Assembly (NCBI GenBank): GCA_003116975.1
Contig: BGKB01000051.1
Coordinates: forward strand, 310,001-374,000
Reading direction: 5' to 3'
DNA: 64,000 nt
From: Aurantiochytrium sp. KH105
Taxonomy: Eukaryota > Sar > Bigyra > Thraustochytrida > Thraustochytriidae
The notes beneath the pieces are model-generated. The model was not told where the DNA came from. It saw only the letters and a list, made by a program, of their open reading frames with translations, and did not search any database. How positions within the stretch are numbered: the first letter of the stretch is position 1; each line of letters starts with the position of its first letter. The position numbers were made by a program, and so were the translations under genes. Positions 49,501-58,860 of this stretch are shown here, in pieces.

Positions 49501-50206
49501 CGTGTCGGCGATGATTCGATTCGGATAAAAATAGATGTGAAGCCATCGTGCGCGATTTTCTTCTTGGTCTTGTTTGTCACAACGCATGATGCTTACAATG
49601 CAAACATCATTGCAACCACGACCTTTTGGAGTCCTGAAAAATCTAGATCGGACGCCCGAGTCATTGCTCACATTTTCTCCCCTTCCTCTCTCGTTAAAAC
49701 AAAGCAGGTGAGCATTTCTGCCTATTGTGTGCCCATTTAGGCCGGTACGCCTACGCTCAGATGCGTGTCACTCCGTGGGAAGCCTTTGCTTCATTCTTTT
49801 CTGCCTCTAGTAGTATACGTGATCCAAGGACCCCATCATGATGACCCCTAGTATTTCCCTGGGAGTCATTTATTCCTCCGGCGGGTCGGCCAAAAAATCC
49901 TTGCTAGCCGATGAGGTGTTGGGGACCATACCTGTCATTGACCGACGCTGTCCGCTCACCGCCGCGACCTTGCAGCGTCGTGCTTTCCTAAGAGCGAGCC
50001 GATACGAAGACTTTCAGCAGCGTCCGAGGGGTCCGTGTTCCCACCAGCACCGACAGTCACAGTCACGGTCGGGCACCGTCGCATACAAGACAGCCTGACA
50101 AGTCCAGTGACCGGCTACATATTCTCCACTGTGGCGTCAATTTCCCTGAAAGTCGCATTTGCTGGCTGTTGCTCTTGTGCCGACATTCGCTGCATTGACA
50201 ACCAAG

Positions 50207-50242
50207 CAGCCAGGCAGCCAGGCAGCCAGGCAGCCAGCCGGC
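50207..50242. repeat. (GGCAGCCA)n repeat
   Basis: About four copies of an octamer followed by GGCCGGCCGG, between FabI and sulfatase. Confidence 0.8.
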
Positions 50243-50975
50243 CGGCCGGCCAGCCGCCGTCACACCACACCAGCCAGTTTTTGGTTTCAAGAGAGAGAGT
50301 GAGGGAGAGAGAGACCCCATTCGCCGAAACACCGCGTGAGTTTGAGGTGAGTGTGTGCCGCCTCGCCTCGCCGCCGCGGCATCACCCGCTCTTTCTGTTC
50401 TGAGATTCTTCCCGCGCTCGCTCTCCGTCTCCGACGCCACTGGCCGAAACCCGACAAAATAGAAAGAGAGAGGCTGAACGACAGCTTGAAGCGTCACCTC
50501 TTCCGCGCCAGTTCGGCCGTCCGCAGCCGCTCTTGCTGCGCTTGCCGTGCGTGAAGCGGGAGTTAGTCACGGCAGGCCGCTGCATCAGACGGTCGTGGTT
50601 TCGTAGTGCGTTCTTTCTCCCTTCGGCTTCTCCATTCTTTCCATTGCGGCAGTCAATTTCCAACTAAAGTCCTTGCTTTCCCAGGCAAGCAGACAGCATC
50701 GAGGACTCGACAGAGCAAGAGCAGACGAGAGCAAAGCAGAGCAGTCCAGCATCGCGAGGTCGGCCCCTTCCCCGGTCGCGGCTGAGCGTGCCCTGTAAGC
50801 GGCGGCGGCGGCGGGGCGTCGAAGCGGATCAGGGTCGTGTCGCGCGTGAAGTCTGTCCGCGCAGCGCGCAGCGGCGACGCGCGGACGCAGCCGTCAAAGA
50901 ACGAGCAAATAAACAATCAAGCAAACGAGCAAGAAAACAACAAACAAATAAGACCTTCTCGCGCGCCTTGCGACG

Positions 50976-52997
50976 ATGGCGCCTTGGCGCAGCCTTGCGA
51001 CGGCCGTGGCCGTCGCGACCATGGTGCAGTCCACAATGGGTATCTCGTCAAGAAGCCAGGACATGATTGACGATGTTCTTTTCAAGCAAGCAGTTCTTGC
51101 AGGCGATATCGACGTTGCGAGAAGCTCCGAAACGTACGAATGGCGAAGGTCGCACGAGAACGTCACGCCACCGGAAACTCTCGACGGCGAAGAGGTCTCG
51201 GTGTCTGACGAGGAGGCGCAGGCTGCCGTGGGCACGAAACCCAACATTTTGGTTTTTCTGTGGGATGACCTCGGCCTCGCAGACGCGGGATTTGCGCCGC
51301 AGGCGCGAGAAGAGACACAAGAATCGATGCCGTTCTTGACGCAGCTCGCCGAAGAGGAGGGCGTCATTTTGACGCGTCACTATGCCTCGTGGCACTGTTC
51401 GCCGTCGCGACGCTCGTTTCTCACGGGTCGGGAGCCAACGCATGTGGGCGGCGACGAACTCACGGACTTTGAAGACGACGACATGGACATGCGCATGACG
51501 TGGATTTCGGAAAAGCTCGCAGACGCTGGATACTACTCTCTCTTTTACGGCAAGGGCCACATTGGGGCGCGGTCGATCCGCATGCTGCCACGGCATCGCG
51601 GTTTTCACGAACACATGGGCTTTCTCGGCGGAAGCCAAACGTATTATGGCTCAGGAGGTCGGTGGAAGAACCTGGAAATGGACACGGACTCGACGTACAG
51701 CGCTCTGTACTGGGGTAATAGCATGGTGTCAAATATCAAAGACGAGCTGGCCGAATCGAGTCCGCGACCAATCTTTCTGTTCTATTCCCTGCAAGCCCCG
51801 CACACGCCGCTCAAGTCAATCCCATCAAACAGTCGGTACTCGAACTCGTATGGGAGCACCAAGTACTATAACGAGTACCAGGATGCAAATGTGGAGAACT
51901 TTGACCTGTTGCAATGGAACGTGTACGCCGCAGACGTGGAGATCGAGCGCGTGGTGAGCTTATTCCAGGACGATGAGGCCGTGTGGAACAACACGCTGGT
52001 GGTGTTTATCAGTGACAATGGCGGCACAAGCAACAAGGCGCCGGGCAACAACTACCCCTTGCGGGGAGAAAAGGGCACCGCGTTCGAGGGCGGTTTCCGG
52101 ACGGCATCCTTTGTGAGCGGCGGTATCATTCCTGCGTCGCAGCGCGGATCGTTCAACAACAAGATTTATCACATTTCCGACTGGTACCGGACGTTTTGCA
52201 ACTTGGCGGGTGTTTCGGGCGACGATGATCCACCGATGGGGCCTGCTTTTCCTAATTTGACCCTCGACGACGTCCCTGACGCGCAGTACCCGAATGTTAC
52301 GGACCCAACGAACTCGAGCAGGCAGGTGGACGCCTATGGCATGCTGAGCTATCCGCCCGTGGACAGCAAGGACATGTGGCCGTCGCTGATGCAGCCGACG
52401 GAATATGCACGTGACGCGGTGCACCCGGTGCTGGTGCTGAGTCGGGAAGCCGTCCTCATGGGCGACATGAAACTGATCTTGGCGCAGCCCTGCTCCATGG
52501 GTATCACTAGTGATATCGAATGCAAGGATGATGTCCACTTTGGTTGGGTCGACCGCGACAATATCTTTTCTGATGACGATGGTCTTGACTGTCTGCAATT
52601 CTTTGACAACCGTGATGTGGAAGCCTTTATGGATGGTAGCTTTCGCTTCCGGCCGTGCCTCTTTAACGTGACGGCCGACTATCGCGAGAAGAGTCCCATT
52701 GATGACGTGGAGACGCAGACCAAGCTGTGGGCGGCTCTCAACGAGACGCTCTTGTACCAGTACACGATTCGCTTGCCGATCAAGGGCAAGTTTGGTATGA
52801 CGCCCTTTTACTGCAGCGGGCCTTGCTTCGAATACGACTATGCGCTCACGTACTATGGTCTGAACCCGTCGAACTCGAAGCAATCTAGTTACATGGTGCC
52901 GCAATGTGGCGTGTATCAGACGGACGCGGTTGGCCACGACTTTTGTCCAACAGGCGGCCCGGGCAACCTGCCGCTCGCGGATGGGTCTCGCTTGTGA
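50976..52997 (+). CDS. Secreted arylsulfatase-type sulfatase
   Basis: A 673-residue alkaline-phosphatase-superfamily sulfatase. Residues 1-22 are a signal peptide (MAPWRSLATAVAVATMVQS), so it enters the secretory path. The N-terminal metal motif NILVFLWDDLGLADAGF follows near residue 90. The catalytic signature HCSPSRRSFLTGREP places the cysteine that is converted to formylglycine at C141. YGKGHIGA and the second metal site VVFISDNGGTSNKAPG follow. Several N-x-S/T sites fit glycosylation. The layout is closest to arylsulfatases B/I/J, which cut sulfate esters from sulfated polysaccharides or glycosaminoglycans; a marine protist could use it on algal sulfated glycans, but the substrate is inference. 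About 65 acidic residues between the signal peptide and the domain may be a propeptide. The start is ATG 50976. No C-terminal anchor is seen. Confidence 0.88.
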   Translation: MAPWRSLATAVAVATMVQSTMGISSRSQDMIDDVLFKQAVLAGDIDVARSSETYEWRRSHENVTPPETLDGEEVSVSDEEAQAAVGTKPNILVFLWDDLGLADAGFAPQAREETQESMPFLTQLAEEEGVILTRHYASWHCSPSRRSFLTGREPTHVGGDELTDFEDDDMDMRMTWISEKLADAGYYSLFYGKGHIGARSIRMLPRHRGFHEHMGFLGGSQTYYGSGGRWKNLEMDTDSTYSALYWGNSMVSNIKDELAESSPRPIFLFYSLQAPHTPLKSIPSNSRYSNSYGSTKYYNEYQDANVENFDLLQWNVYAADVEIERVVSLFQDDEAVWNNTLVVFISDNGGTSNKAPGNNYPLRGEKGTAFEGGFRTASFVSGGIIPASQRGSFNNKIYHISDWYRTFCNLAGVSGDDDPPMGPAFPNLTLDDVPDAQYPNVTDPTNSSRQVDAYGMLSYPPVDSKDMWPSLMQPTEYARDAVHPVLVLSREAVLMGDMKLILAQPCSMGITSDIECKDDVHFGWVDRDNIFSDDDGLDCLQFFDNRDVEAFMDGSFRFRPCLFNVTADYREKSPIDDVETQTKLWAALNETLLYQYTIRLPIKGKFGMTPFYCSGPCFEYDYALTYYGLNPSNSKQSSYMVPQCGVYQTDAVGHDFCPTGGPGNLPLADGSRL

Positions 52998-53250
52998 CGT
53001 GACGTCCGTCGCGAGTTTCTCTTTAGCCCCACGTTGTTCATAAGCTATTGAAGCTCGTTGTTCTTGATGTCCTCTTTTGATGCTGGCTGTAGCTGGCTTG
53101 GCTCTCGTAGGCTACGATTTGCCTTGTTCCTCTGGCCGGCTCGCTGCCTCCGCTTGTTGTCCATGAACGGCATTCCATTGTTCGTGGCGGACACCATCAT
53201 CGCCTTCGCCATGGATGCTGGAATTGCCAGCCAGAATCACCATCGCACAG

Positions 53251-53288
<38 letters not shown>

Positions 53289-53728
53289 ACGAGATGACCG
53301 CGGCACGTTCCACAGCCACCATCTCCAACGTGCGCTCCTTCTCCCTCCCTCCCTCCCTCCCTCCCTGGACCGGGCCCGTCAGGCTGGCTGTCCACGCTGG
53401 CCGGGACTTCTCCCCTGGCGCCGGCCGGCTCGGCGCGCGTGCCGGCTTTCCCTTCCGGCGGCTCGCTGCCCCTCCCTCCCTAGCGCCGCGGCACCGAGCA
53501 CGTGCTGCAGCAGTCTCTGTCAGTCCCTGTCTGCCAGGGCAGCAGCGCAGACAGACGCGGAGGGAGGGAGGGAGGCGGAGAGAGTTGCGCAGAACCGACC
53601 GAGCGCGAGGAGGCGGCGGAGGCGCGAAGGGACGCGCGCGGAGGCGGCAGAACCGAAGGCGGAGGCGGAAGGGCGTCAGGCGCGAGCGGGTGCGGGCGAG
53701 AGAGAGAGGGTTCTTCGCGGAGCCAGCC
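52998..53728. promoter_or_regulatory. Intergenic, sulfatase 3' end and promoter of the MIT protein
   Basis: About 730 bp, with a CTGC array (53252-53288), a TCCC array (53341-53364) and a GGGA array near 53560-53575. The downstream frame is open through much of it but is Arg/Gly-rich leader. Confidence 0.45.
53252..53288. repeat. (CTGC)n tetranucleotide repeat
   Basis: About nine copies in the leader region upstream of the MIT/glycine-zipper gene; the same unit recurs in the gene desert. Confidence 0.9.
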
Positions 53729-54736
53729 ATGGGCGGCGGGCCGGACGGGCCCGAGGATGGCGGCGGGCGCGGAGGGGCCGCGGCAAACCCGCAACCCCCG
53801 GCGTACGCAGAGGCCGTCGCGCGCGGAGGCATGGTGTTCGAGGCGCCGGCAGGACAGCAAGCGCAGCGAGGAGGAGAAGCACAGCGAGAGCAGCAGCCGA
53901 GGCAGCGTTTCCGCGGCGAGGCCGTCGTGGAGGAACAACTGCAGCAGCTCAGAAGCGAGGAACTGCCCCTGACGATGGTGGAGGCTTCGGACGTGGCGCG
54001 GCAGGCCGCGGACGCAGAGAGCTGCGGCCTTGCAGAGGTCGCGCGCGACCGGTACGAAGAAGCAGCAGGCGCTCTGCGCAATTTGGCGCGGGTGACTCGG
54101 GATCCAAACGAGCGAGCCGCGCTTGAAATGCAGGCCAGCGAGTACGAGGACCACAGCCGTGCAATCGAAAAGAACCAGAACCAGAACCAGACACCGGCCG
54201 TCCAAGGAGTTCCTGCCCCTGTCGCGGGTCGCTCGAACGACGTGGTCGATAGGTTCACGCATCGCGAGATCAAGTCGGGCGCCCAGCTCATGGGCACCGG
54301 TATGGGCGCCGGCGTGGGCGCGTTCCTGGGCGTGCCCATTCTGGGCGGGGCTGCAGGCTTTTTTGCAGCGAACCATTTCGTGGACAAGGAGGACGAACAT
54401 GGCGCGCGGACGCGCGAACTTGGTCTTTTGGGTGCACGCATGATGAGCTCGGCGCGCTCGTGGAACGATCAGTTCAAGTGGACGGATCGTGCCAAGGAGT
54501 CCGCGAGCGGACTTTGGTCGTCGACCAAGGAACTGAATGAAAAGCACGACTTGACGGGCAAGGCGGAACGCGCTGCGACGCAGGCTGGCAATGCTGTGCT
54601 GGAATTTAATCGCGAGCACCGCGTCACGGAGCGCGTGTCGAGCTTTGCCTCGGAGAAGATTGGCCAATTGGTGGATGGCGGTGAGCACAACGAGAAGGCT
54701 GTAGCCAAGGTGAATCCGGCCGAGGACAGCAAGTAA
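53729..54736 (+). CDS. MIT-like domain protein with a glycine-zipper segment
   Basis: A 335-residue protein. Residues 1-80 are Gly/Pro/Gln-rich. Residues about 85-150 (ASDVARQAADAESCGLAEVA, then RDRYEEAAGALRNLARV and ERAALEMQASEYEDHSRAIE) match the three-helix MIT domain pattern, which in VPS4, spastin and relatives binds ESCRT-III tails. Residues about 189-218 (GTGMGAGVGAFLGVPILGGA) form a glycine-zipper hydrophobic stretch that could insert in a membrane or pack helices. Residues 219-335 are amphipathic helices with repeated W/F-K-D-x-A-K-E patterns (FKWTDRAKESASGLWSS), resembling lipid-surface or senescence-type proteins. A role linking ESCRT-like machinery to a membrane or lipid droplet is inference. 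The start is ATG 53729 (MGGGPDGPED). Confidence 0.65.
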   Translation: MGGGPDGPEDGGGRGGAAANPQPPAYAEAVARGGMVFEAPAGQQAQRGGEAQREQQPRQRFRGEAVVEEQLQQLRSEELPLTMVEASDVARQAADAESCGLAEVARDRYEEAAGALRNLARVTRDPNERAALEMQASEYEDHSRAIEKNQNQNQTPAVQGVPAPVAGRSNDVVDRFTHREIKSGAQLMGTGMGAGVGAFLGVPILGGAAGFFAANHFVDKEDEHGARTRELGLLGARMMSSARSWNDQFKWTDRAKESASGLWSSTKELNEKHDLTGKAERAATQAGNAVLEFNREHRVTERVSSFASEKIGQLVDGGEHNEKAVAKVNPAEDSK

Positions 54737-54951
54737 GGAAATGATCACTTTTGCAACAATAAATGAGAAGAAGAACGAGACAAAAAAAAATTTAATAGGG
54801 AAAACCACAAAGCGATCATTCATGTACAACGTATGAAGCTCGGAAAATGCAAGCATCGTTTCCTTGTTTCTGGTTTATGTCATTTGTTTCCAGTCGGCTT
54901 TGCTTGACATGGTAAAAGAAGATTTCAGTCTGTAATCGACGATGCTAGCCA

Positions 54952-55356
54952 TCACCTTAACAGCAGATGGTAAACTACTGTAGCATACACGCACAGCGTA
55001 AATCCAAAGTACACACCCAGCGTGCGGACCGCAAGGCGCACCGCAACGCGTGCGACGTGTGTACCTCTTGAAGGAAAAAGAAAAGAGGCTTATCAATTCT
55101 TTCAAAAATTATCCGAGGATGAGCTTGTAAGCGATCGCGGATGGAAAGTATACGTAGGCCAACCTACCTCTCTCTAGAGCTTTGTCGAAATTTCTGTTTT
55201 CATCAACTGGCAAGGAAGGAAGATTGATTACCAAGCGCAAAGACTTGAGGTTCAAAAGGCTACCTGACAGACTGACGTCGATCACCGAGTCAAGGACATA
55301 CTCTGTAAAAGCGTATACAACGTTCGCGCAGAGAACTGCCTCTCCTCCGCCTGCAT
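54952..55356 (-). CDS. Small single-pass membrane protein, three exons, 68 residues
   Basis: Exons 55302-55356, 55168-55206 and 54952-55064 (55, 39 and 113 nt) join to exactly 69 codons. The donors are GTATGT and GTAGGT, the acceptors TTGCCAG and TTCAAGAG behind pyrimidine tracts, and both junctions keep phase. The protein begins MQAEERQFSARTLYTLLQ, has a short acidic/basic middle and ends with one membrane span, TLGVYFGFTLCVYATVVYHL, and LLR. The topology suggests a tail-anchored or single-pass protein of the ER or mitochondrial outer membrane. I do not recognise the family. An in-frame stop lies five codons before the ATG, so the start is well supported. The ATG lies only 77 bp past the CCDC124 stop, and the stop faces the MIT gene's end. 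The exons are too small to show up as long open frames. Confidence 0.65.
55065..55167 (-). other. Intron 2 of the small membrane-protein gene
   Basis: 103 nt, donor GTAGGT, acceptor AAGAG behind the tract TTTTCTTTTTCC. Phase 1 is kept across the junction. Confidence 0.6.
55207..55301 (-). other. Intron 1 of the small membrane-protein gene
   Basis: 95 nt, donor GTATGT, acceptor CAG behind CTTCCTTCCTTG. Phase 1 is kept across the junction. Confidence 0.6.
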
Positions 55357-55433
55357 GCCGTGATCGTTTCATAAAAATCATATTTTCTTTTCTATTCCTT
55401 TGTTTTCATTTCTTGTCTTCATGTCATCACTAT

Positions 55434-56312
55434 TCAGGCCGCATTGTCCTCGACCTGGTTGGCCGGGTTCTCGGGCGACTTTTGCCAAAGCTTCCACACG
55501 TGATCCTTGAGCTGGCTGCGCTTGAGACCTGGATTCTCGGCGCGAAGACGCGCGATCTCTCGCTCTTCATAGGCCGAAAAGAGAGCCTTGCGGTTGGGGC
55601 CCTTGTGACCGTGTGCTTGCGCAGCGGCAGGCGCGCCGGGTGGCGCGCTCGCGATGGCGTGGTGCTTGTCTTCGCTGCTGCTGCTGCCGCCAAGACCCGA
55701 GGCCTCGAACGCGGCGAGGGCGGCGTCAATGCCCGAAGCGCTGATATGGCCCTGAGCAGCCTCCTCGGCACGTTCCCGATTAAGGTTGGGCTGAAGCTCC
55801 AACATGGGCTCGACGTTGGCGGGAGCTGGCTTGGCAGAGCCCGTGTTGGCGGCCGAGCCTGACGCCTGGGCGGCCTTGCGCGCGGCCTTTTCCTTGGCCT
55901 CCTTCTTTTCGCCTTCGAGAAAGGCGTCAAGGAGACTCGTGTCGTTCTTGGACTTCTTCTTGGACGCCTTGCGCGCCTTGCCGGCGGGGACGCGCATCTT
56001 GGCCAGGCCGGCCTCATCCGCGGCGAGAGCCTCCTTCTTGGCCTGCGCGGCCGCGAGCTTGGCCTTTTCCTTTTCCTCGGCCTCGCGCTGCCGCTGCTCG
56101 GCGCGAGTGTTGGCGCCGTCCTCCCATTGCTTGGCTACGCGCGCCTCCTTGGCCTTGTGCGCCTGCTGCTCCTTGGCCTTTTGCGCCGCCAGCTTTTGCG
56201 CCTTGGCCTTGGCCCCCGGCCCGCGCGGGCCCTCGTCGCCGCCGCCGCCGCCCTTCTTGCGCGCCATCTTGCCCGCCGTGCCCTCGGGCTCGCTGCTTTG
56301 CGCGACTGCCAT
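55434..56312 (-). CDS. CCDC124: CCDC124-like ribosome-associated coiled-coil protein
   Basis: A 292-residue, highly charged protein. Residues about 16-110 are Lys/Ala/Glu/Gln-rich helix (KAKEQQAHKAKEARVAKQWE), followed by a Lys-rich patch and a linker. The conserved C-terminal block ALFSAYEEREIARLRAENPG, LKRSQLKDHVWKLW and QKSPENPANQ is the CCDC124/Oxs1 signature (x-A-F-x-x-E-E-x-x-L-P-x-L-x-x-E-x-P-x-L-R-x-S-Q-L...SP-x-NP-x-NQ). CCDC124 sits on idle ribosomes and has also been linked to the midbody in animals; a ribosome-binding role is the likelier shared function. Two starts are possible: ATG 56312 (MAVAQSSEPE) or ATG 56267 (MARKKGGG), the latter being closer to the family's MPKK start. 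Ala/Gly expansions make it longer than the human protein (223 residues). Confidence 0.85.
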   Translation of the reverse strand: MAVAQSSEPEGTAGKMARKKGGGGGDEGPRGPGAKAKAQKLAAQKAKEQQAHKAKEARVAKQWEDGANTRAEQRQREAEEKEKAKLAAAQAKKEALAADEAGLAKMRVPAGKARKASKKKSKNDTSLLDAFLEGEKKEAKEKAARKAAQASGSAANTGSAKPAPANVEPMLELQPNLNRERAEEAAQGHISASGIDAALAAFEASGLGGSSSSEDKHHAIASAPPGAPAAAQAHGHKGPNRKALFSAYEEREIARLRAENPGLKRSQLKDHVWKLWQKSPENPANQVEDNAA

Positions 56313-56886
56313 CTTCTCTCTTGTGTCTCTTTGTTAACCCCCGTGTACGCGCACCAAGGGGGGCTTGCTGCTTGCTGTTTCTTTTCTGCTGCTAGCCTGG
56401 ATGGAGGCCCGGGGCCGCCCGCGGCGGGGGCTGCCGCCCAGTTGAGGTTTTGCTTGCCTCCACGGATGGATCCTCGCATGCTTGCTCTTGCCTCTCCGCG
56501 CTCGCGCTCTTTGCTAGACATGGGCTCGCTCGAGAAGGGCCAGGGCTCGCTGAGCGGCGCGCCGCCAGGCCGGCTTTTGCGGCCAGAGCAACTATGGTGA
56601 TTATGAAGCGGCTTCTTGCATTGGTTGCATTTTGGCTTTTTTTTTTTCCACTTGTGATTCATGAGCCACGATAGGCCTAGCCAGCTCTTTTTTTCTTTCC
56701 TTTCTGATTGAAGGCTGCGATTGGCTCTTTCGCAGGTTTGGGCACCGTGCCTACAGAGTGTGGAGTCGGGGAGCACGGTGGGCGATTGGCTCTTTCCTGT
56801 CAATCGAAGTTGGCTCTTTTCGTCAGGGTATAAAAAAGATCATGAGCCAGCAAGAACATCGATGGATAAAATTTATGGATGATGAT
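56313..56886. promoter_or_regulatory. Intergenic with three GATTGGCTCTTT-type boxes and a TATA box
   Basis: About 570 bp between the CCDC124 start and the diphosphatase stop. Three copies of an ATTGG/TTGG-CTCTTT box lie at 56719-56730, 56784-56795 and 56809-56819; the reverse strand reads CCAAT in the first two. TATAAAAAAG on the plus strand lies at 56829-56838, ten bases after the last box. The boxes could serve CCDC124 (reverse strand, about 400-500 bp upstream of its ATG) or a plus-strand transcript running antisense into the diphosphatase gene. Confidence 0.5.
56829..56838 (+). promoter_or_regulatory. TATA-like box
   Basis: TATAAAAAAG on the plus strand with CCAAT-type boxes just upstream, but with no annotated plus-strand gene downstream before 58861. 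Confidence 0.4.
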
Positions 56887-58063
56887 TCAACTATGGTGTG
56901 ATGATGGCTTGTGGGCATCAAGAAGGCGAACACAAGCGTGTGCATTCTCGATGCAAAGACCAGCGTCCGAAAGGACAAGTGTGGCATGGCATGTGGGTTC
57001 CTCGGCCTCGACTGCGGCCCGAAGAGAATAGTGCGGAATGTGGCGCTCTTGGCCTCGCCACACAAAATGATGATCGGTCGTGCCCCCGGAATGGTCATGG
57101 CCACTGAAAACAGCAGCAACTTCCGCATCCGTACTCTCGAGCACAGAGAGAATGGCGTGATAGTTCCAGGGAAGACACGTGTAGCGATATGCAGCCTGTT
57201 GCGCGAGCGGGTGAAGAGGAATATGTACGAAAACAAGGACGCGTTGGCCAGCGTCGTGAGCTTCTGCAAGCTGGGCGCGCAACCATTTCAGCTGCGCGTC
57301 GCCCACGGCGCCATTGTAAGGCACGAATCGTTTCATGGCCCCTTCGAGTCCCGTCTGAAAGTCAACTCCCGGCTTTCTCCAATCGTTCGGATTGGATGCA
57401 GATAGCATCGCCTCGGCCTCCTTTGTGGCATCGGGGCCAATGACCGTCAACTCGTAAGAGTCGAGTATGATGCCGCGCCAGCCAGAACACGGCTCGAAGC
57501 TGTAATACGGGTCTCGTTCTGTCGTCGCAAACACGGCTGCCAGCTCGGCCTTGGTCAGATTGTACAGGTCGTGATTGCCAATAATGTGATGCACGTCGGA
57601 AAAGCCTTCGAACTCTTCAAGAACGCGCTGGAAAGCCGCCTTTTTGTCCTTGCTTGCCGCATTCTTGCCGTCAATGAGATCCCCCAGCTGCACGACCGTC
57701 TGTACGCCCTGCGCGTGCCAGTCTGCAGCTGCCCGCGCCAAGACTTGTTGCGCGTTTCTGTATTGCCTGTGCGCGAGTCCGGAGAAATCGGTGCCATCGT
57801 CCACGTCCGCGTACTGGGTAACGCGGCAGTCTCGGTCAGCCCGGCATCCGAGCGGCCTCGCGCTCTCCAGTCAACCAAAAGCTCTCTCTCTCACGCGCGC
57901 GCAAGAGCGAAATGAGCTCGCGCGCTCGACCCTCTTTGCGTCAACTCACTTGGACGTCGGCGATAAGACCCAGCCGGAAGCCTGAAACGGCGCCAGGAGA
58001 GCAAGACGACGACGACGACGACCTCGCTCTTCCCTTGGCTTTCTCTGCGCAAAGGCTTGCCAT
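56887..58063 (-). CDS. ADPRM: Mn-dependent ADP-ribose/CDP-alcohol diphosphatase, two exons
   Basis: Exons 57950-58063 and 56887-57813 join across a 136-nt intron to give 346 residues. Splicing builds the first metal motif RLGLIADVQYADVDDG, half from each exon. The other metallophosphoesterase motifs follow in order: QLGDLIDGK, then IIGNHDLYNLT, VLVFVHIPLHP and FSGHDHSGG. The run GNHxLYNL and the later PYNGAVGDAQLKWLRAQL are specific to the ADPRM family. It splits ADP-ribose, CDP-choline or CDP-ethanolamine into monophosphates using Mn2+, in the cytosol. The start is taken at ATG 58063 (MASLCAEKA), in good context; ATG 58084 would add seven residues. A Ser-rich run precedes the first strand. 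It is divergent from the Cys-rich membrane protein. Confidence 0.87.
57814..57949 (-). other. Intron of the ADP-ribose/CDP-alcohol diphosphatase gene
   Basis: 136 nt, donor GTGAGT and acceptor CCCAG. Splicing joins ADVQ to YADVDDG, restoring the conserved D-x-Q-Y-A metal motif; coding total is 1,041 nt. Confidence 0.88.
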
Positions 58064-58860
58064 CGTGGCCGCGCGGCGTCGCATGCGCCGCGCCGACTCG
58101 CAAGCAGGATCTGCTCCGCACTTGCCCTGTGTCGGCCCCTTTTTCGCTGCCAGAGCGTCAACCGAGCGAGATCCTTGATCATCGAGATCTCCAGCACACA
58201 CCTTCCAGAGGTGGTGTGTGCTCTTGCAGGGGTCCTCGTGGGGACGCTGGTAGCCGTTGGCTATTCTCGGTGCCTTCCGCCCGTCCCGAACGAACGTCCT
58301 CTGCTCGAGCCAAGCCGAGCAATGAGTCGCGTCCTCCCCAGGCTCGCCCGCGCGATGACAACGATGGAGTCAGCCGTGCTGCATGCCGGCCATCCGGCCG
58401 GCCGACCGTCCGACCGGCCGACCGACCGACCACGCGCGCAAGCCATGCCAATCGGCACAAGTTGCGTTGATTGCGGGACTCGCGCCAATCGAAAAGAGGG
58501 TGAATGAATGACAGCTCGAGCTCGGAGTGAGTGAGTGAGTGAGGGTGGGCCGGTTTCGCTCTGCAGAGGACACCCGCGCAACGTCCAGGCGGGGACGCAG
58601 GCGTGCAAGCACAGCAAGCACAGCAAGCACTGCAAGCACAGCAAGCACAGCAAGCACAGCAAGCGAGCAGAGCTCAGCTGTAGCTGCAGACGGCCAGCCA
58701 GGTGAATGACCGGCCAGCGGAGTGGGATGCGCTATTTGTGAAGGTTTGCTCAGCTGTAGTCGCGTGCGGGCAAAGCAAGAGCTGCGGCGACGGCAAAGCT
58801 CGAGCCGACGAAGCAGCCAGGCGGGCCAGGGAGCACGCGGGCTTGCGCGGCGAGGCGGAA
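58064..58860. promoter_or_regulatory. Divergent intergenic region, diphosphatase (-) / Cys-rich membrane protein (+)
   Basis: About 800 bp with a GTGA run near 58525-58545 and a nonamer array at 58606-58667. The plus-strand frame is open back to 58702, but the segment before ATG 58861 has no ATG. Confidence 0.45.
58606..58667. repeat. 9-bp repeat AAGCACAGC, about seven copies
   Basis: Nearly perfect tandem nonamers about 195 bp upstream of the start codon of the Cys-rich membrane-protein gene. Confidence 0.9.

Larger units (their letters stand above)
49237..50975. promoter_or_regulatory. Intergenic, FabI 3' end and sulfatase promoter
   Basis: About 1.7 kb. It contains a CCA run near 49284, a G-only tract at 49475-49500, a GGCAGCCA array near 50207-50245 and a GAGAGA run near 50290-50315. 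No open frame in it has a recognisable domain. Confidence 0.45.
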
